Source of the DNA: Streptomyces beigongshangae
GTDB taxonomy: Bacteria > Actinomycetota > Actinomycetes > Streptomycetales > Streptomycetaceae
DNA length: 64,000 nt
Reading direction: 5' to 3'
NCBI RefSeq assembly: GCF_019710745.1
Contig: NZ_JAHKJW010000001.1
Location: 249,140-313,139 of the forward strand
Of the stretch, positions 51,911-60,078 are shown piece after piece (within the stretch, counting starts at the first letter, position 1; every line of letters begins with the position of its first letter). The translations under genes and the position numbers were made by a program. A model generated the notes under the pieces. That model worked only from the letters and a program-made list of their open reading frames with translations, made no database searches and was not told the origin of the DNA.

Positions 51911-53398
51911 TCAGGCCGCGGGCGGTGTCCGGCCCCCGGACGACCGCTCCTGTCCGGACAGACGTGCCTGTCCGGACAGGTGCTCCTCCCCGGGCGGACG
52001 CTCCTCCCCGGACGGCTGCCCCCTCCCGGGCAGGGCCCGGTGCCGGGGCAGTGCCGTACGTCCCACCGCCGCCGCCAGCTTGCGCAGCCGGCGCCAGTCC
52101 AGGGGCGGCTTGGTCTCCGGGACGCCCGGCCGGTTCCCGGGGACGCGCACGCGCAGGGCCCCGGGCTCGATCCGGCACCGTACCGGTGTGGGCAGGACGA
52201 GCGCCTCGCCGTCCACACCGACCTCGATCTCGGAGCGGTCGGCGTCCACGACCACCTCGCGGGCGCTCAGCACCGTGAGCCCGGTGGAGTGGCGCCCCAG
52301 CAGCAGCCCGGCGGCCTCGGCGGCGTTCTCCACCTTGATGCCGAGGACGCCCAGCACACCCGACTCCAGCCGCTCGCGGTAGCCGAGCCCCGCCGGATCG
52401 TCCATGCGGTAGGGGTTGTTGCTCACGAGGAGGGCCTGGGGCGCGTCGATGACGGCCGCCCCGGTGCCGTCGCTCTTCTCCAGACGGGCGGTCAGCCGCG
52501 GCCCCCGCTGGTGCGTGAGCAGTTCGGGCAGCAGCTCCAGTGTGGTGCGCACCTTGTCGTCCCGGTACTCCGGGCTCTGCACGACCGCCGCGTACGCCCC
52601 GAACGAGGCGTTGTTGACGAAGGGGTGGGTGTCGGCGAAACCGAGGTCGACGTGGAGTTCGACGCCCTCGTCGGTGAGCGCGTCGAGGCTCGCCGCCGGG
52701 TCGTTCCGGTCGAGCCCGAGGTCCATGGCGAAGTGGTTGCGGGTGCCGGCGCTGACGACCAGGAACGGTATCCCGTGCTCCGCGGCGACGGCGGCGACCA
52801 GCGCCTGCGTCCCGTCCCCGCCCGCGACACCGAGCAGGTCGGCGCCGTCAGCGACGGCCCGCCGGGCGAGTGCGGTCACGTCCTCCCGCCGGTCGGGGTC
52901 GAGGAGGTGGACCCGCGCGCCGAGCCGCTCGGCCTTCTCCTTCAGCCCGAAGCGCCCGACCTTCCCGTCCCCGGAGCGCGGGTTCATGATGAGGAAGGGC
53001 CTGACGGGGGCGGGGGTCCGGTGCTCCGGCACGCTCACGGTGTGGGACCTGGTGCTGCTGAGCGCGAACTTCCCGGCCCAGACGGCGCAGGCCCACAGGG
53101 CCAGGGACACCATGACGACCCAGAGCAGGTTCTCCGCGGCGAAGAACCAGACGACCGCGGCGGGCGTCGCCAGGGCCAGCCCCACGGCCGCGGCCCGGGC
53201 CGCCCCGCGGAGGGTCAGCACCCACCACAGCGCGGCCACGGTCAGCGCCGTGCCGAACGCTCCGACCGCGACCAGCAGCAGGCTCTCGATCTGCGCGTAC
53301 CCGAGCGGCAGCAGCACCGCGACACCGGCGGCCGTCAGGGCGCCGCGCGCCGCCCACCGCTGCCGGGCGTGCGCCCGCCCGTCAAGATCCAGGCCCAC
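51911..53398 (-). CDS. Diacylglycerol/sphingosine-kinase-family protein with membrane N-terminus
   Basis: The 495-residue protein has four hydrophobic segments in the first 125 residues (LTAAGVAVLLPLGYAQI, AVGAFGTALTVAALWWVL, AVGLALATPAAVVWFFA and VVMVSLALWACAVWAGKFAL). A lipid-kinase catalytic domain follows, with LIMNPRSGDGKV and GVAGGDGTQALVAAV (GGDGT motif). It would phosphorylate a lipid at the membrane. The C-terminal tail is Gly/Glu/Ser/Arg repeats. The GTG at 53398 has GGAGAGG 8 nt upstream. Confidence 0.88.
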   Translation of the reverse strand: MGLDLDGRAHARQRWAARGALTAAGVAVLLPLGYAQIESLLLVAVGAFGTALTVAALWWVLTLRGAARAAAVGLALATPAAVVWFFAAENLLWVVMVSLALWACAVWAGKFALSSTRSHTVSVPEHRTPAPVRPFLIMNPRSGDGKVGRFGLKEKAERLGARVHLLDPDRREDVTALARRAVADGADLLGVAGGDGTQALVAAVAAEHGIPFLVVSAGTRNHFAMDLGLDRNDPAASLDALTDEGVELHVDLGFADTHPFVNNASFGAYAAVVQSPEYRDDKVRTTLELLPELLTHQRGPRLTARLEKSDGTGAAVIDAPQALLVSNNPYRMDDPAGLGYRERLESGVLGVLGIKVENAAEAAGLLLGRHSTGLTVLSAREVVVDADRSEIEVGVDGEALVLPTPVRCRIEPGALRVRVPGNRPGVPETKPPLDWRRLRKLAAAVGRTALPRHRALPGRGQPSGEERPPGEEHLSGQARLSGQERSSGGRTPPAA

Positions 53399-53539
53399 GC
53401 CTGCCGCCTCTCCGCGTCCGTCCGCGCCGGTCCCCGTCGGCCCGGGGCAGCAGTATGCCGCCCCGGACCGACTTGACGTTTCCTTGGCCTCCGCACAGAC
53501 TCCTGCTTCACTCAAGATCACCGAAGGAACATTCGAATA

Positions 53540-54370
53540 ATGAAGAGATTCACGCTGCCGCGCACCGGCGTCGCCGCCGTCGTGTCGGTCCTCTCGCTCG
53601 CCCTGGTGACCGGCTGCTCCGACAGCGGTTCGGACACCAAGTCGGACTCGGGTCCGGGCGACAAGGCGGGCGCGAAGGAGCCGGTGGCGAAGGTCCTGAG
53701 CGACGGCGAGCTGGAGAAGCTGATCATCGCCACGGCCGACGTCAAGAACTTCAAGGTCGGTCCGGCCGACGCCGCCGAGCAGTTCGCGTCCTCCAAGAAG
53801 GACATCGAGGTCGACGACGAGAAGTGCGCGCCCCTCGTGTACGTCCTCACCGGCTTCGCGCCGGGCGACGAGGCGTCGTACGTCAACCGCCTGGTCCAGG
53901 AGGACCCCGCCGCCAAGGCGAGCGCGTCGCCCTCCAAGTCCCTGGAGGACATGACCGAGGAGGAGCTCGACGACGCGATGAACTCGATCACCGACGCCCT
54001 CGGTTCGACGATGACCATCGTGTCCCTCTCCTCCTACGAGGGGGACGGGGCCGAGAAGGCCATGTCCTCGGTCTCCACCGCGATCGACGGCTGCGCCGGC
54101 GGGTTCACGGCCACCGCCAAGGGCGAGCCCCAGAAGTTCAAGAAGATCGCGAGCGAGAAGGCGTCCGGCAACGGCGACGAGTCGCTGGCGTTCGCGGCCA
54201 CCGCCGACGCCGACGGCAACCCGGTGGTGCACGCGGAGGTCGCGCGGCACGGGAACACCGTCGCCACGTACTTCACGCTCAGCCTGGCGGCCTTCGCCGA
54301 CGACGCGAAGGTCTCCGACTACGGGGTCCCGGCCGCGCTGATCAAGGCTCAGGCGGCGAAGCTCGGCTGA
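53540..54370 (+). CDS. Lipoprotein of unknown function
   Basis: The 276-residue protein has a clear lipoprotein signal (LVTGC, Cys26), a short Asp/Ser/Gly linker, and a globular domain opening LSDGELEKLIIATADVKNFK, then DDEKCAPLVYVLTGFAPGD and an acidic DMTEEELDDAMNSIT. It resembles the lipoprotein at 44467 in plan. The adjoining genes are a lipid kinase (divergent) and Ser/Thr kinases (convergent). A lipid-anchored sensor or partner of the kinases is a guess, not shown. Confidence 0.85.
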   Translation: MKRFTLPRTGVAAVVSVLSLALVTGCSDSGSDTKSDSGPGDKAGAKEPVAKVLSDGELEKLIIATADVKNFKVGPADAAEQFASSKKDIEVDDEKCAPLVYVLTGFAPGDEASYVNRLVQEDPAAKASASPSKSLEDMTEEELDDAMNSITDALGSTMTIVSLSSYEGDGAEKAMSSVSTAIDGCAGGFTATAKGEPQKFKKIASEKASGNGDESLAFAATADADGNPVVHAEVARHGNTVATYFTLSLAAFADDAKVSDYGVPAALIKAQAAKLG

Positions 54371-54388
54371 TCCGCGGTCCGTCCGGCG

Positions 54389-54429
54389 GGCTGTGACCGG
54401 CGAGGGGGCTCCCTCCGCCGGTCACAGCC
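54389..54429. terminator. Bidirectional terminator between lipoprotein and kinase genes
   Basis: GGCTGTGACCGGC (54389-54401) / GCCGGTCACAGCC (54417-54429), a perfect 13-bp stem with a 15-nt loop. Its right arm covers the stop codon of the minus-strand kinase gene. Confidence 0.8.
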
Positions 54430-56131
54430 TGTCGATGTCGAGGTTGGCGACGGCCGTCCGCGCGACCTCGCGCCCGCGCCCGGTGAAGTCGCCCTGGCCC
54501 GGGTAGCCGATCATCAGCTTGTACATGTCGCCGGACCGCGTCCGGTAGTAGAGGACCTGGAGCTCGCGCGGGAGCGGGTTCGTGCTGTCCGTACTCGTGT
54601 AGACGACGGTGTTCCGGGCGGCCTTGCGGTCCTTGTACGTCACGTCGGCGGGATCGCTCCTCGGCACGGGCTGCGCGTCCATGTCGAGGCCGTACGAGCC
54701 GCTCCGCTTGTAGGCGGTGTCGTCCTCGTACATCTCCGCCGACGCCGTCGAGGCGATCCCGCCCGTGGTGTCCTCGCTCTTCCTGTCCAGCGACAGGCTG
54801 ACCCAGAGGGCACCGCTCGGGTCGGTGAACCGCACCCAGTGCTCGTCCTGCGGCGCGTCCGGCTCCGGCACGGTCCTCCGGTAGCCCTCGGGTACGGCCA
54901 CCGTCGCGCCCAGCGCCTTCACCTCCGCCTTCCTCCAGCCGTCCGGCAGCGGGCCCGCGAACGGGTCCGCGAGCACCAGGTACGCCGTGACCGCCGCGGC
55001 GACGACCACGGCGGCCACACCGGTGGCGATGCCGAGCCACGCCCTGCGGCCGAGGCGGGCCGCCCCGCCGCCGGGTGCCGCCGGCTGGACGTCCTGGACG
55101 CCCTGGACGGCCTGGACGGGCGGCGGCTGGGGAGGCCGCACGGTCCGCTCCAGGAGCGCGCGCACCCGCGCGGCGTCCGGGCGGCGGCCCGGATCCTTGT
55201 CGAGGAGGCCGCTGACGGCCTCGGCGAACGGACCGGTGGCCGCGGCGGGCGGGGCCGGCGTGGCGTTGAGGACGGCCTGGAGCGTCGCGGGCGTGTTGCT
55301 GCGGCGGAACGGCGAGACGCCCTCCGTGGCCGCGTACAGGACCACGCCCAGCGACCACAGGTCCGACGCGGGACCCGGTCGCTGTCCCAGCACCCGCTCG
55401 GGCGCGACGAACTCGGGTGAGCCGACGAAACCGCCCGTGTCGGTCAGGTTCGGCTCGCCCTCGATCCGGGCGATGCCGAAGTCGGCGAGCACGACCCGGC
55501 CGCCCGTGCCGAGCAGCACGTTGTCCGGTTTGACGTCGCGGTGCAGGATGCCGGCCGCGTGCGCGGCCTCCAGCGCGCCGAGCACTTCGAGGCCGATTCT
55601 CGCCGCTTCGGGTGCGCCGAGCGTGCCCTCCTGGAGCGCCGCACCGAGCGAACGCCCTCTGACCAGCTCCATCACGATCCACGGCCTGCCGTCCACGACG
55701 GCGACGTCGTGGACGCTCACGACGGCCGGGTGGTCGAGCCGGGCGGCGGCGCGCGCCTCGCGGCGCATCCGCTCGAAGACCTGGGACCGTTCACGTTCGG
55801 GAAGATGCTCGGGTACGCGCGGCTCCTTGACGGCAACCTCCCGGTCCACCGTCTCGTCCTGGGCCCGCCACACGGTGCCCATGCCCCCGTGGCCGAGCTT
55901 GTCGAGCAGCCGGTACCGGCCCGCGACGAGCCGCACGGCACCAGGGTCGTGCGATGCGTGCGGCACCTGCGGTGTCTGCGGCATCTGCGGCATCTGCGCC
56001 TCGGGTACGACCTGGGCGGGCGAGGCGTACAAGTTCCCCGGGTGCGGTACGGCGACCGGCGGACGCGGCGGTTGCAGACGGAAACTCGTCGTTTCGTCAG
56101 GCTTGTAGGAGTGTCCCCCGTCGCTGCTCAT
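54422..56131 (-). CDS. Eukaryotic-type Ser/Thr protein kinase, membrane-anchored
   Basis: The 569-residue kinase has Lys102 (VAVKEP), the catalytic loop HRDVKPDN (Asp199) and the metal-binding DFG (Asp217), all intact, after a Gln/Met/Pro-rich N-terminal region. A membrane helix (about 370-392, AWLGIATGVAAVVVAAAVTA) leads to an extracytoplasmic domain with LPDGWRKAEVKALGATVAVPEGYRR. This domain recurs in the neighbouring kinases. ATG 56131 is chosen over upstream in-frame codons. First of a run of minus-strand kinase genes. Confidence 0.93.
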   Translation of the reverse strand: MSSDGGHSYKPDETTSFRLQPPRPPVAVPHPGNLYASPAQVVPEAQMPQMPQTPQVPHASHDPGAVRLVAGRYRLLDKLGHGGMGTVWRAQDETVDREVAVKEPRVPEHLPERERSQVFERMRREARAAARLDHPAVVSVHDVAVVDGRPWIVMELVRGRSLGAALQEGTLGAPEAARIGLEVLGALEAAHAAGILHRDVKPDNVLLGTGGRVVLADFGIARIEGEPNLTDTGGFVGSPEFVAPERVLGQRPGPASDLWSLGVVLYAATEGVSPFRRSNTPATLQAVLNATPAPPAAATGPFAEAVSGLLDKDPGRRPDAARVRALLERTVRPPQPPPVQAVQGVQDVQPAAPGGGAARLGRRAWLGIATGVAAVVVAAAVTAYLVLADPFAGPLPDGWRKAEVKALGATVAVPEGYRRTVPEPDAPQDEHWVRFTDPSGALWVSLSLDRKSEDTTGGIASTASAEMYEDDTAYKRSGSYGLDMDAQPVPRSDPADVTYKDRKAARNTVVYTSTDSTNPLPRELQVLYYRTRSGDMYKLMIGYPGQGDFTGRGREVARTAVANLDIDRL

Positions 56132-56212
56132 GGGTCCATCCTTACCGCGCCGGGCACTTCCGCTCCACCCTGGGCGCTTTTCGGTCACAGACCCGTGACG
56201 CGTGACGCGCCT

Positions 56213-57862
56213 TCAGGAGCCCGTGCGGGCGAACGTGTCGACCGCGACGTCGAAGTACTCCCGCGCCGCCCGCGCCTGGCCGAACGGCGCCGACACCAGC
56301 ACGTCGTACATCCGGCCGCCCTCCTCCCAGCACAGCTCGTAGACGTGCCGCGTGCCCTCCGCCCTGCTGAAGCCGTCCCAGGTGAACTCCCACAGCGCGG
56401 CGGCGCGTCCGGAACGGGTCGTCTCGGTGACCCGGCCGTCGCGGTACCCGGGATAGGTGCCGGGCCCGTCGGCCGCCGCGCGCTTCAGCACCGCGAGCGG
56501 ACCGCCGGCTCCCGGGGCGGACACCTTGACGCCGATACGGAAGGTCTTCCCCGCCGACAGGTAGAAGATCCGCTCCCCCTGTGCCTCGCGGGTGAAGCCC
56601 ACCGGGACGGCGAGGGAGAATCCGGCCGCGTCGACGGCCAGACGGTACCCCGTGGGCACGGTACGGCTCGCCGGGGCGGACGGCCGGGAGCCGGTGGCGG
56701 TGGGCCCGGGACCCGGGGTCGTGGTGGCCGTGACGGCCGTGCGGGACGGGGTGGCCGAACCGAAGGGCGGTGTCAGCCCGTTGCCGTCGTCGCCCATCAG
56801 CAGCGCGGCCGCCGACACACCCGCCACGGCCATGGCCGCGACGAGGGCGGTCGCGATCAGCACGTTGCGCATCGAGGAGCCGGCGGCGAAGGGGAGCCGC
56901 GGCGGGAACCGCGCGGCGTCGTCCGGGTCGGCCGGTGCCGGGGCGCCGGGGTCCCGTCCGGCCGCGCCCGGCCGCCCCGGTGTGCAGCCGGACGGGACGG
57001 GCGGCATACGGCCCGTGGCCAGGAAGGTCCGCAGCAGCCGCTCCGCCTCGATCGCGTCGATCCGCCGTTCGGGATCCCGTTCGAGGAGGCCCAGCACGAC
57101 GGGCAGTAAGGGCTCGACGGCGGCGGGCAGGTGCAGGTCGTCGACCACCACGGCGTGCAGGATGCCGCTCAGGGAGTCGCGCCGGAACGGGGACTCGCCG
57201 CTCACGGCCGTGCAGAGCAGGGCGCCGAGGGACCAGAGGTCGGACTCGGGCCCGGTCCTGAGGCCGGACATCCGCTCGGGTGCGGTGTACTCGGGCGAGC
57301 CCACGAACGACCCCCGCTCGGTGAGCGTCGTCGCGCCCGCGACCTGCGCCGTCCCGAAGTCGGTGAGGACGACCCGGCCCTCCAGGTTGAGGAGCACGTT
57401 CCCGGGCTTGAGGTCGCGGTGCAGGACGCCGGCGCCGTGCGCCTTGCTCAGCGCGCTGAGGAGGTCGATCCCCATCCGGGCCGCCTCGACGGCGTCGACG
57501 GGGCCGTCCCGGGAGATGCGGTCGGCGAGGGAGCCCCCTTCGAGCAGGTCCATGACGATGTACGGGCGTTCGTCCTGCTCCACGACGTCGTGCACGACGA
57601 TGATGTGCGGGTGCCGCAGTTGGGCGATCGCGCGTGCCTCACGCAGGGTGCGCTCGCGCTGCAGCCGGGCCTCCGCCGCCGAGAGCGAGGTGTCGACGGT
57701 GAGTTCCTTGACCGCGACCTGCCGGGCCAGCAACTGGTCCGTGGCCTGCCACACGACACCCATGCCGCCCCGGCCGAGTCTGGCCCCAAGGCGGTAACGG
57801 CCCGCGACGAGACGGGCATCGTCCTCCGGTCTCTCCCCCTCGGTCCCCATGTGTCCCATCAT
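56213..57862 (-). CDS. Eukaryotic-type Ser/Thr protein kinase, membrane-anchored
   Basis: The 549-residue kinase has Lys52 (VAVKEL), HRDLKPGN (Asp150) and DFG (Asp168), hence active. A Pro/Ala-rich juxtamembrane region precedes a membrane helix (NVLIATALVAAMAVAGVSAA) and an outside domain with VDAAGFSLAVPVGFTRE. It shares this outside domain with the kinases on both sides. Start uncertain between two adjacent ATGs (57862, 57859) and one at 57850. Confidence 0.92.
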   Translation of the reverse strand: MMGHMGTEGERPEDDARLVAGRYRLGARLGRGGMGVVWQATDQLLARQVAVKELTVDTSLSAAEARLQRERTLREARAIAQLRHPHIIVVHDVVEQDERPYIVMDLLEGGSLADRISRDGPVDAVEAARMGIDLLSALSKAHGAGVLHRDLKPGNVLLNLEGRVVLTDFGTAQVAGATTLTERGSFVGSPEYTAPERMSGLRTGPESDLWSLGALLCTAVSGESPFRRDSLSGILHAVVVDDLHLPAAVEPLLPVVLGLLERDPERRIDAIEAERLLRTFLATGRMPPVPSGCTPGRPGAAGRDPGAPAPADPDDAARFPPRLPFAAGSSMRNVLIATALVAAMAVAGVSAAALLMGDDGNGLTPPFGSATPSRTAVTATTTPGPGPTATGSRPSAPASRTVPTGYRLAVDAAGFSLAVPVGFTREAQGERIFYLSAGKTFRIGVKVSAPGAGGPLAVLKRAAADGPGTYPGYRDGRVTETTRSGRAAALWEFTWDGFSRAEGTRHVYELCWEEGGRMYDVLVSAPFGQARAAREYFDVAVDTFARTGS

Positions 57863-57982
57863 GCCGCACCGGACTTGTCCCTTCCGGGCCCGCGCGCCCT
57901 CGGTGGCCGACAACCGCCGTACACACCCGGACGCAGCGTCCCTTACGGGGCGCGGGGAGTGGCGCGACCTGGCACACCCCGC

Positions 57983-58040
57983 GGAACCGGACGTCCCCGG
58001 AACCGGACGTCCCCAGGGCCGGACGTCCCCGGGGCCGGTC
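57983..58040. repeat. 16-bp tandem repeats (GGAACCGGACGTCCCC)
   Basis: Three full copies at 57983, 57999 and 58015 (the last AGGGCCGGACGTCCCC) and one partial copy lie between two kinase genes, just past the stop of the 58052 gene. Confidence 0.75.
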
Positions 58041-58051
58041 GTGGTCCCCCG

Positions 58052-59896
58052 TCACCGCGGAGCCGGCGGCTGCCATCCCCGCAGGATCGCGTCGAACTGC
58101 TCCCGGGCCGTTCCCCAGTCGCCGGCGGGGGCGGACATGTAGATCACGTACTCCACCCCGTCCCGCCCGAGGTACGCCTGTTCGATGGCCCGGCGCGGGC
58201 CGGGGAACTCCGTGTCCTTGGGCAGCGCGGTCCAGGTGAAGTCCCACAGCGCCCCCGGCCGGTCCCGGAACGTGTTGGCGTCGAGACCGACCCGCTGGTA
58301 GTCGCTCAACTGCTTCAGCTGCTGTTCGAGATCCACGAGGTGCCGGTACGGACTGTCGAAGTCGGGGGAGTCGTCGACGGCGATGCGCACGAAGTGCTCG
58401 CCCCCGTCGGGCGTGTAGTCGATCTGCTCGCCGTCGAGCCGCCGCTCCCAGCCCTCGGGCAGTACGAGGCTGAACCCCTTGACGTCGTTGACGCGCTCCC
58501 AGCCGTCGGGCACGTCACCGGCCTGCGTCGTGCCCCCGGTCTGCTTACCGTCGTCCTGTCCGCCCGAAGAGCCCGCCGATCCCGAAGAACCCGACGAGTC
58601 CGACGCGTCCGAGGAGTCCGACGCGTCCGAGGACTGGTCGCCGGGCGACGGTGACCGGTCCGAGGACGTCGACGTGCCCCCGTCCCCCCGCCCGTCCAGG
58701 TACAGCATCGCCGCCGCGCCTCCGCCACCGACCAGCGCGGCCGCCAGCACGACCGCGGCGACGGTACGCGACCGGCGGCGCCCGGCCGTACCGGCCGCCG
58801 TGGGCCGGTGGGCGGTGACGACGCCCGGCCCGGGCCCGGGCCACCCCTGGCTGCCGTAGGTGTCGTGCCCGTCGGGTCTGTCGTAGGGACCCTGCGCATA
58901 CTGACCGCTCTGACTGCTCTGACCGCCTTGACCGACCTGACCGCCGTACGTCCCGTGGACACCGGCATGACCGGCTTCCCCGACCCCGGCTCCCTGCCCG
59001 AACGTCCCCAGCGGCTCCCGCGTCGTGGCCACGTACTCCGTTGTCGGCGCACGGGTCCGCGCCGCGTCCGGCGTCCGCCCCTCCGCGGCCTCGGCGAGCA
59101 TCCGCTCGGTCTCCTCCGGACCGGGCCGCTCGGCGGGATCCTTGCGCAGCAGGGCGGTGATGACGGGTGCGAGCGGGCCCGCGTGCTCCAGGGCCTCGGC
59201 CTCCTCGCCGACCACGGCCTGCATGGTGGTCAGGGGTGTCGTCCGCCGGAACGGCGATCTGCCCTCGACCGCCGTGTAGAGCGTCGCACCGAGCGCCCAC
59301 AGGTCGGCGGACGGGCCCGGGTCCTGGCCGCGGATGCGCTCCGGGGCCAGATAGTCGACCGACCCGACGATCTCACCGGTGCGGGTGATCGTCGTGTCCC
59401 CCTCGACCTGGGCGATCCCGAAGTCGGTGAGCAGCACGCGGCGGTCGTGGGAGAGCAGCACGTTGCCGGGCTTGACGTCGCGGTGCAGGACGCCCGCGGA
59501 GTGCGCGGCCCGCAGCGCGCGCAGGACCCACAGCCCGACCCGGGCCGCCTCCCGCGGTTCGATGCGCCCCGAGTCCTTGACGGCGTCGGCGAGCGAACCG
59601 CCCTCGACGAGCTCCATCACGATCCACGGCCGGCCGTCGTGCTCCAGCACGTCGTGGACGGTGACGACGGCCGAGTGGTTGATGCGCGCCGCCGCCCGGG
59701 CCTCGGCCCTGGTGCGGGCGAGGAGGACGGACTGCTCGCTCTCGGACACGTAGAGCGCGGCCGTCAGTTCCTTGATCGCGACGGCGCGGTGCAGCACCTC
59801 GTCGCGCGCTCGCCACACCCGGCCCATACCGCCGCTGCCGATGGAGTCGACCAGCCGGTAGCGCCCCGCCAGAAGCAGGCCCTGCATCTGATTCAC
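58052..59896 (-). CDS. Eukaryotic-type Ser/Thr protein kinase, membrane-anchored
   Basis: The 614-residue kinase has Lys42 (VAIKEL), HRDVKPGN (Asp140) and DFG (Asp158). The juxtamembrane part is Gly/Gln/Tyr-rich (GGQVGQGGQSSQSGQYAQGP), and the membrane helix is TVAAVVLAAALVGGGGAAAM. A Ser/Asp repeat stretch (SDASDSSDASDSSGSSGS) follows, then the outside domain VKGFSLVLPEGWERRLDGEQ. The start is taken as GTG 59896 (reading VNQMQGLLLAGRYRL) with GGGG 4-5 nt upstream; ATG 59887 is possible. Confidence 0.93.
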   Translation of the reverse strand: MNQMQGLLLAGRYRLVDSIGSGGMGRVWRARDEVLHRAVAIKELTAALYVSESEQSVLLARTRAEARAAARINHSAVVTVHDVLEHDGRPWIVMELVEGGSLADAVKDSGRIEPREAARVGLWVLRALRAAHSAGVLHRDVKPGNVLLSHDRRVLLTDFGIAQVEGDTTITRTGEIVGSVDYLAPERIRGQDPGPSADLWALGATLYTAVEGRSPFRRTTPLTTMQAVVGEEAEALEHAGPLAPVITALLRKDPAERPGPEETERMLAEAAEGRTPDAARTRAPTTEYVATTREPLGTFGQGAGVGEAGHAGVHGTYGGQVGQGGQSSQSGQYAQGPYDRPDGHDTYGSQGWPGPGPGVVTAHRPTAAGTAGRRRSRTVAAVVLAAALVGGGGAAAMLYLDGRGDGGTSTSSDRSPSPGDQSSDASDSSDASDSSGSSGSAGSSGGQDDGKQTGGTTQAGDVPDGWERVNDVKGFSLVLPEGWERRLDGEQIDYTPDGGEHFVRIAVDDSPDFDSPYRHLVDLEQQLKQLSDYQRVGLDANTFRDRPGALWDFTWTALPKDTEFPGPRRAIEQAYLGRDGVEYVIYMSAPAGDWGTAREQFDAILRGWQPPAPR

Positions 59897-60078
59897 GTTT
59901 CCCCGCAATGCTCTTGACAGGGTCAGACTAAGGACCGGTACCCGCCCAGGGAACTGGCGGGGGACTACGGAGACAGCACTGTGACGGTTACGGCGCACCC
60001 GACGGCGTGGACGCCCCCCGTCCGCACCGGCCCGGCAACCGTACAAGGGCCCTGACGGCCACCTGTCATGACATCACG

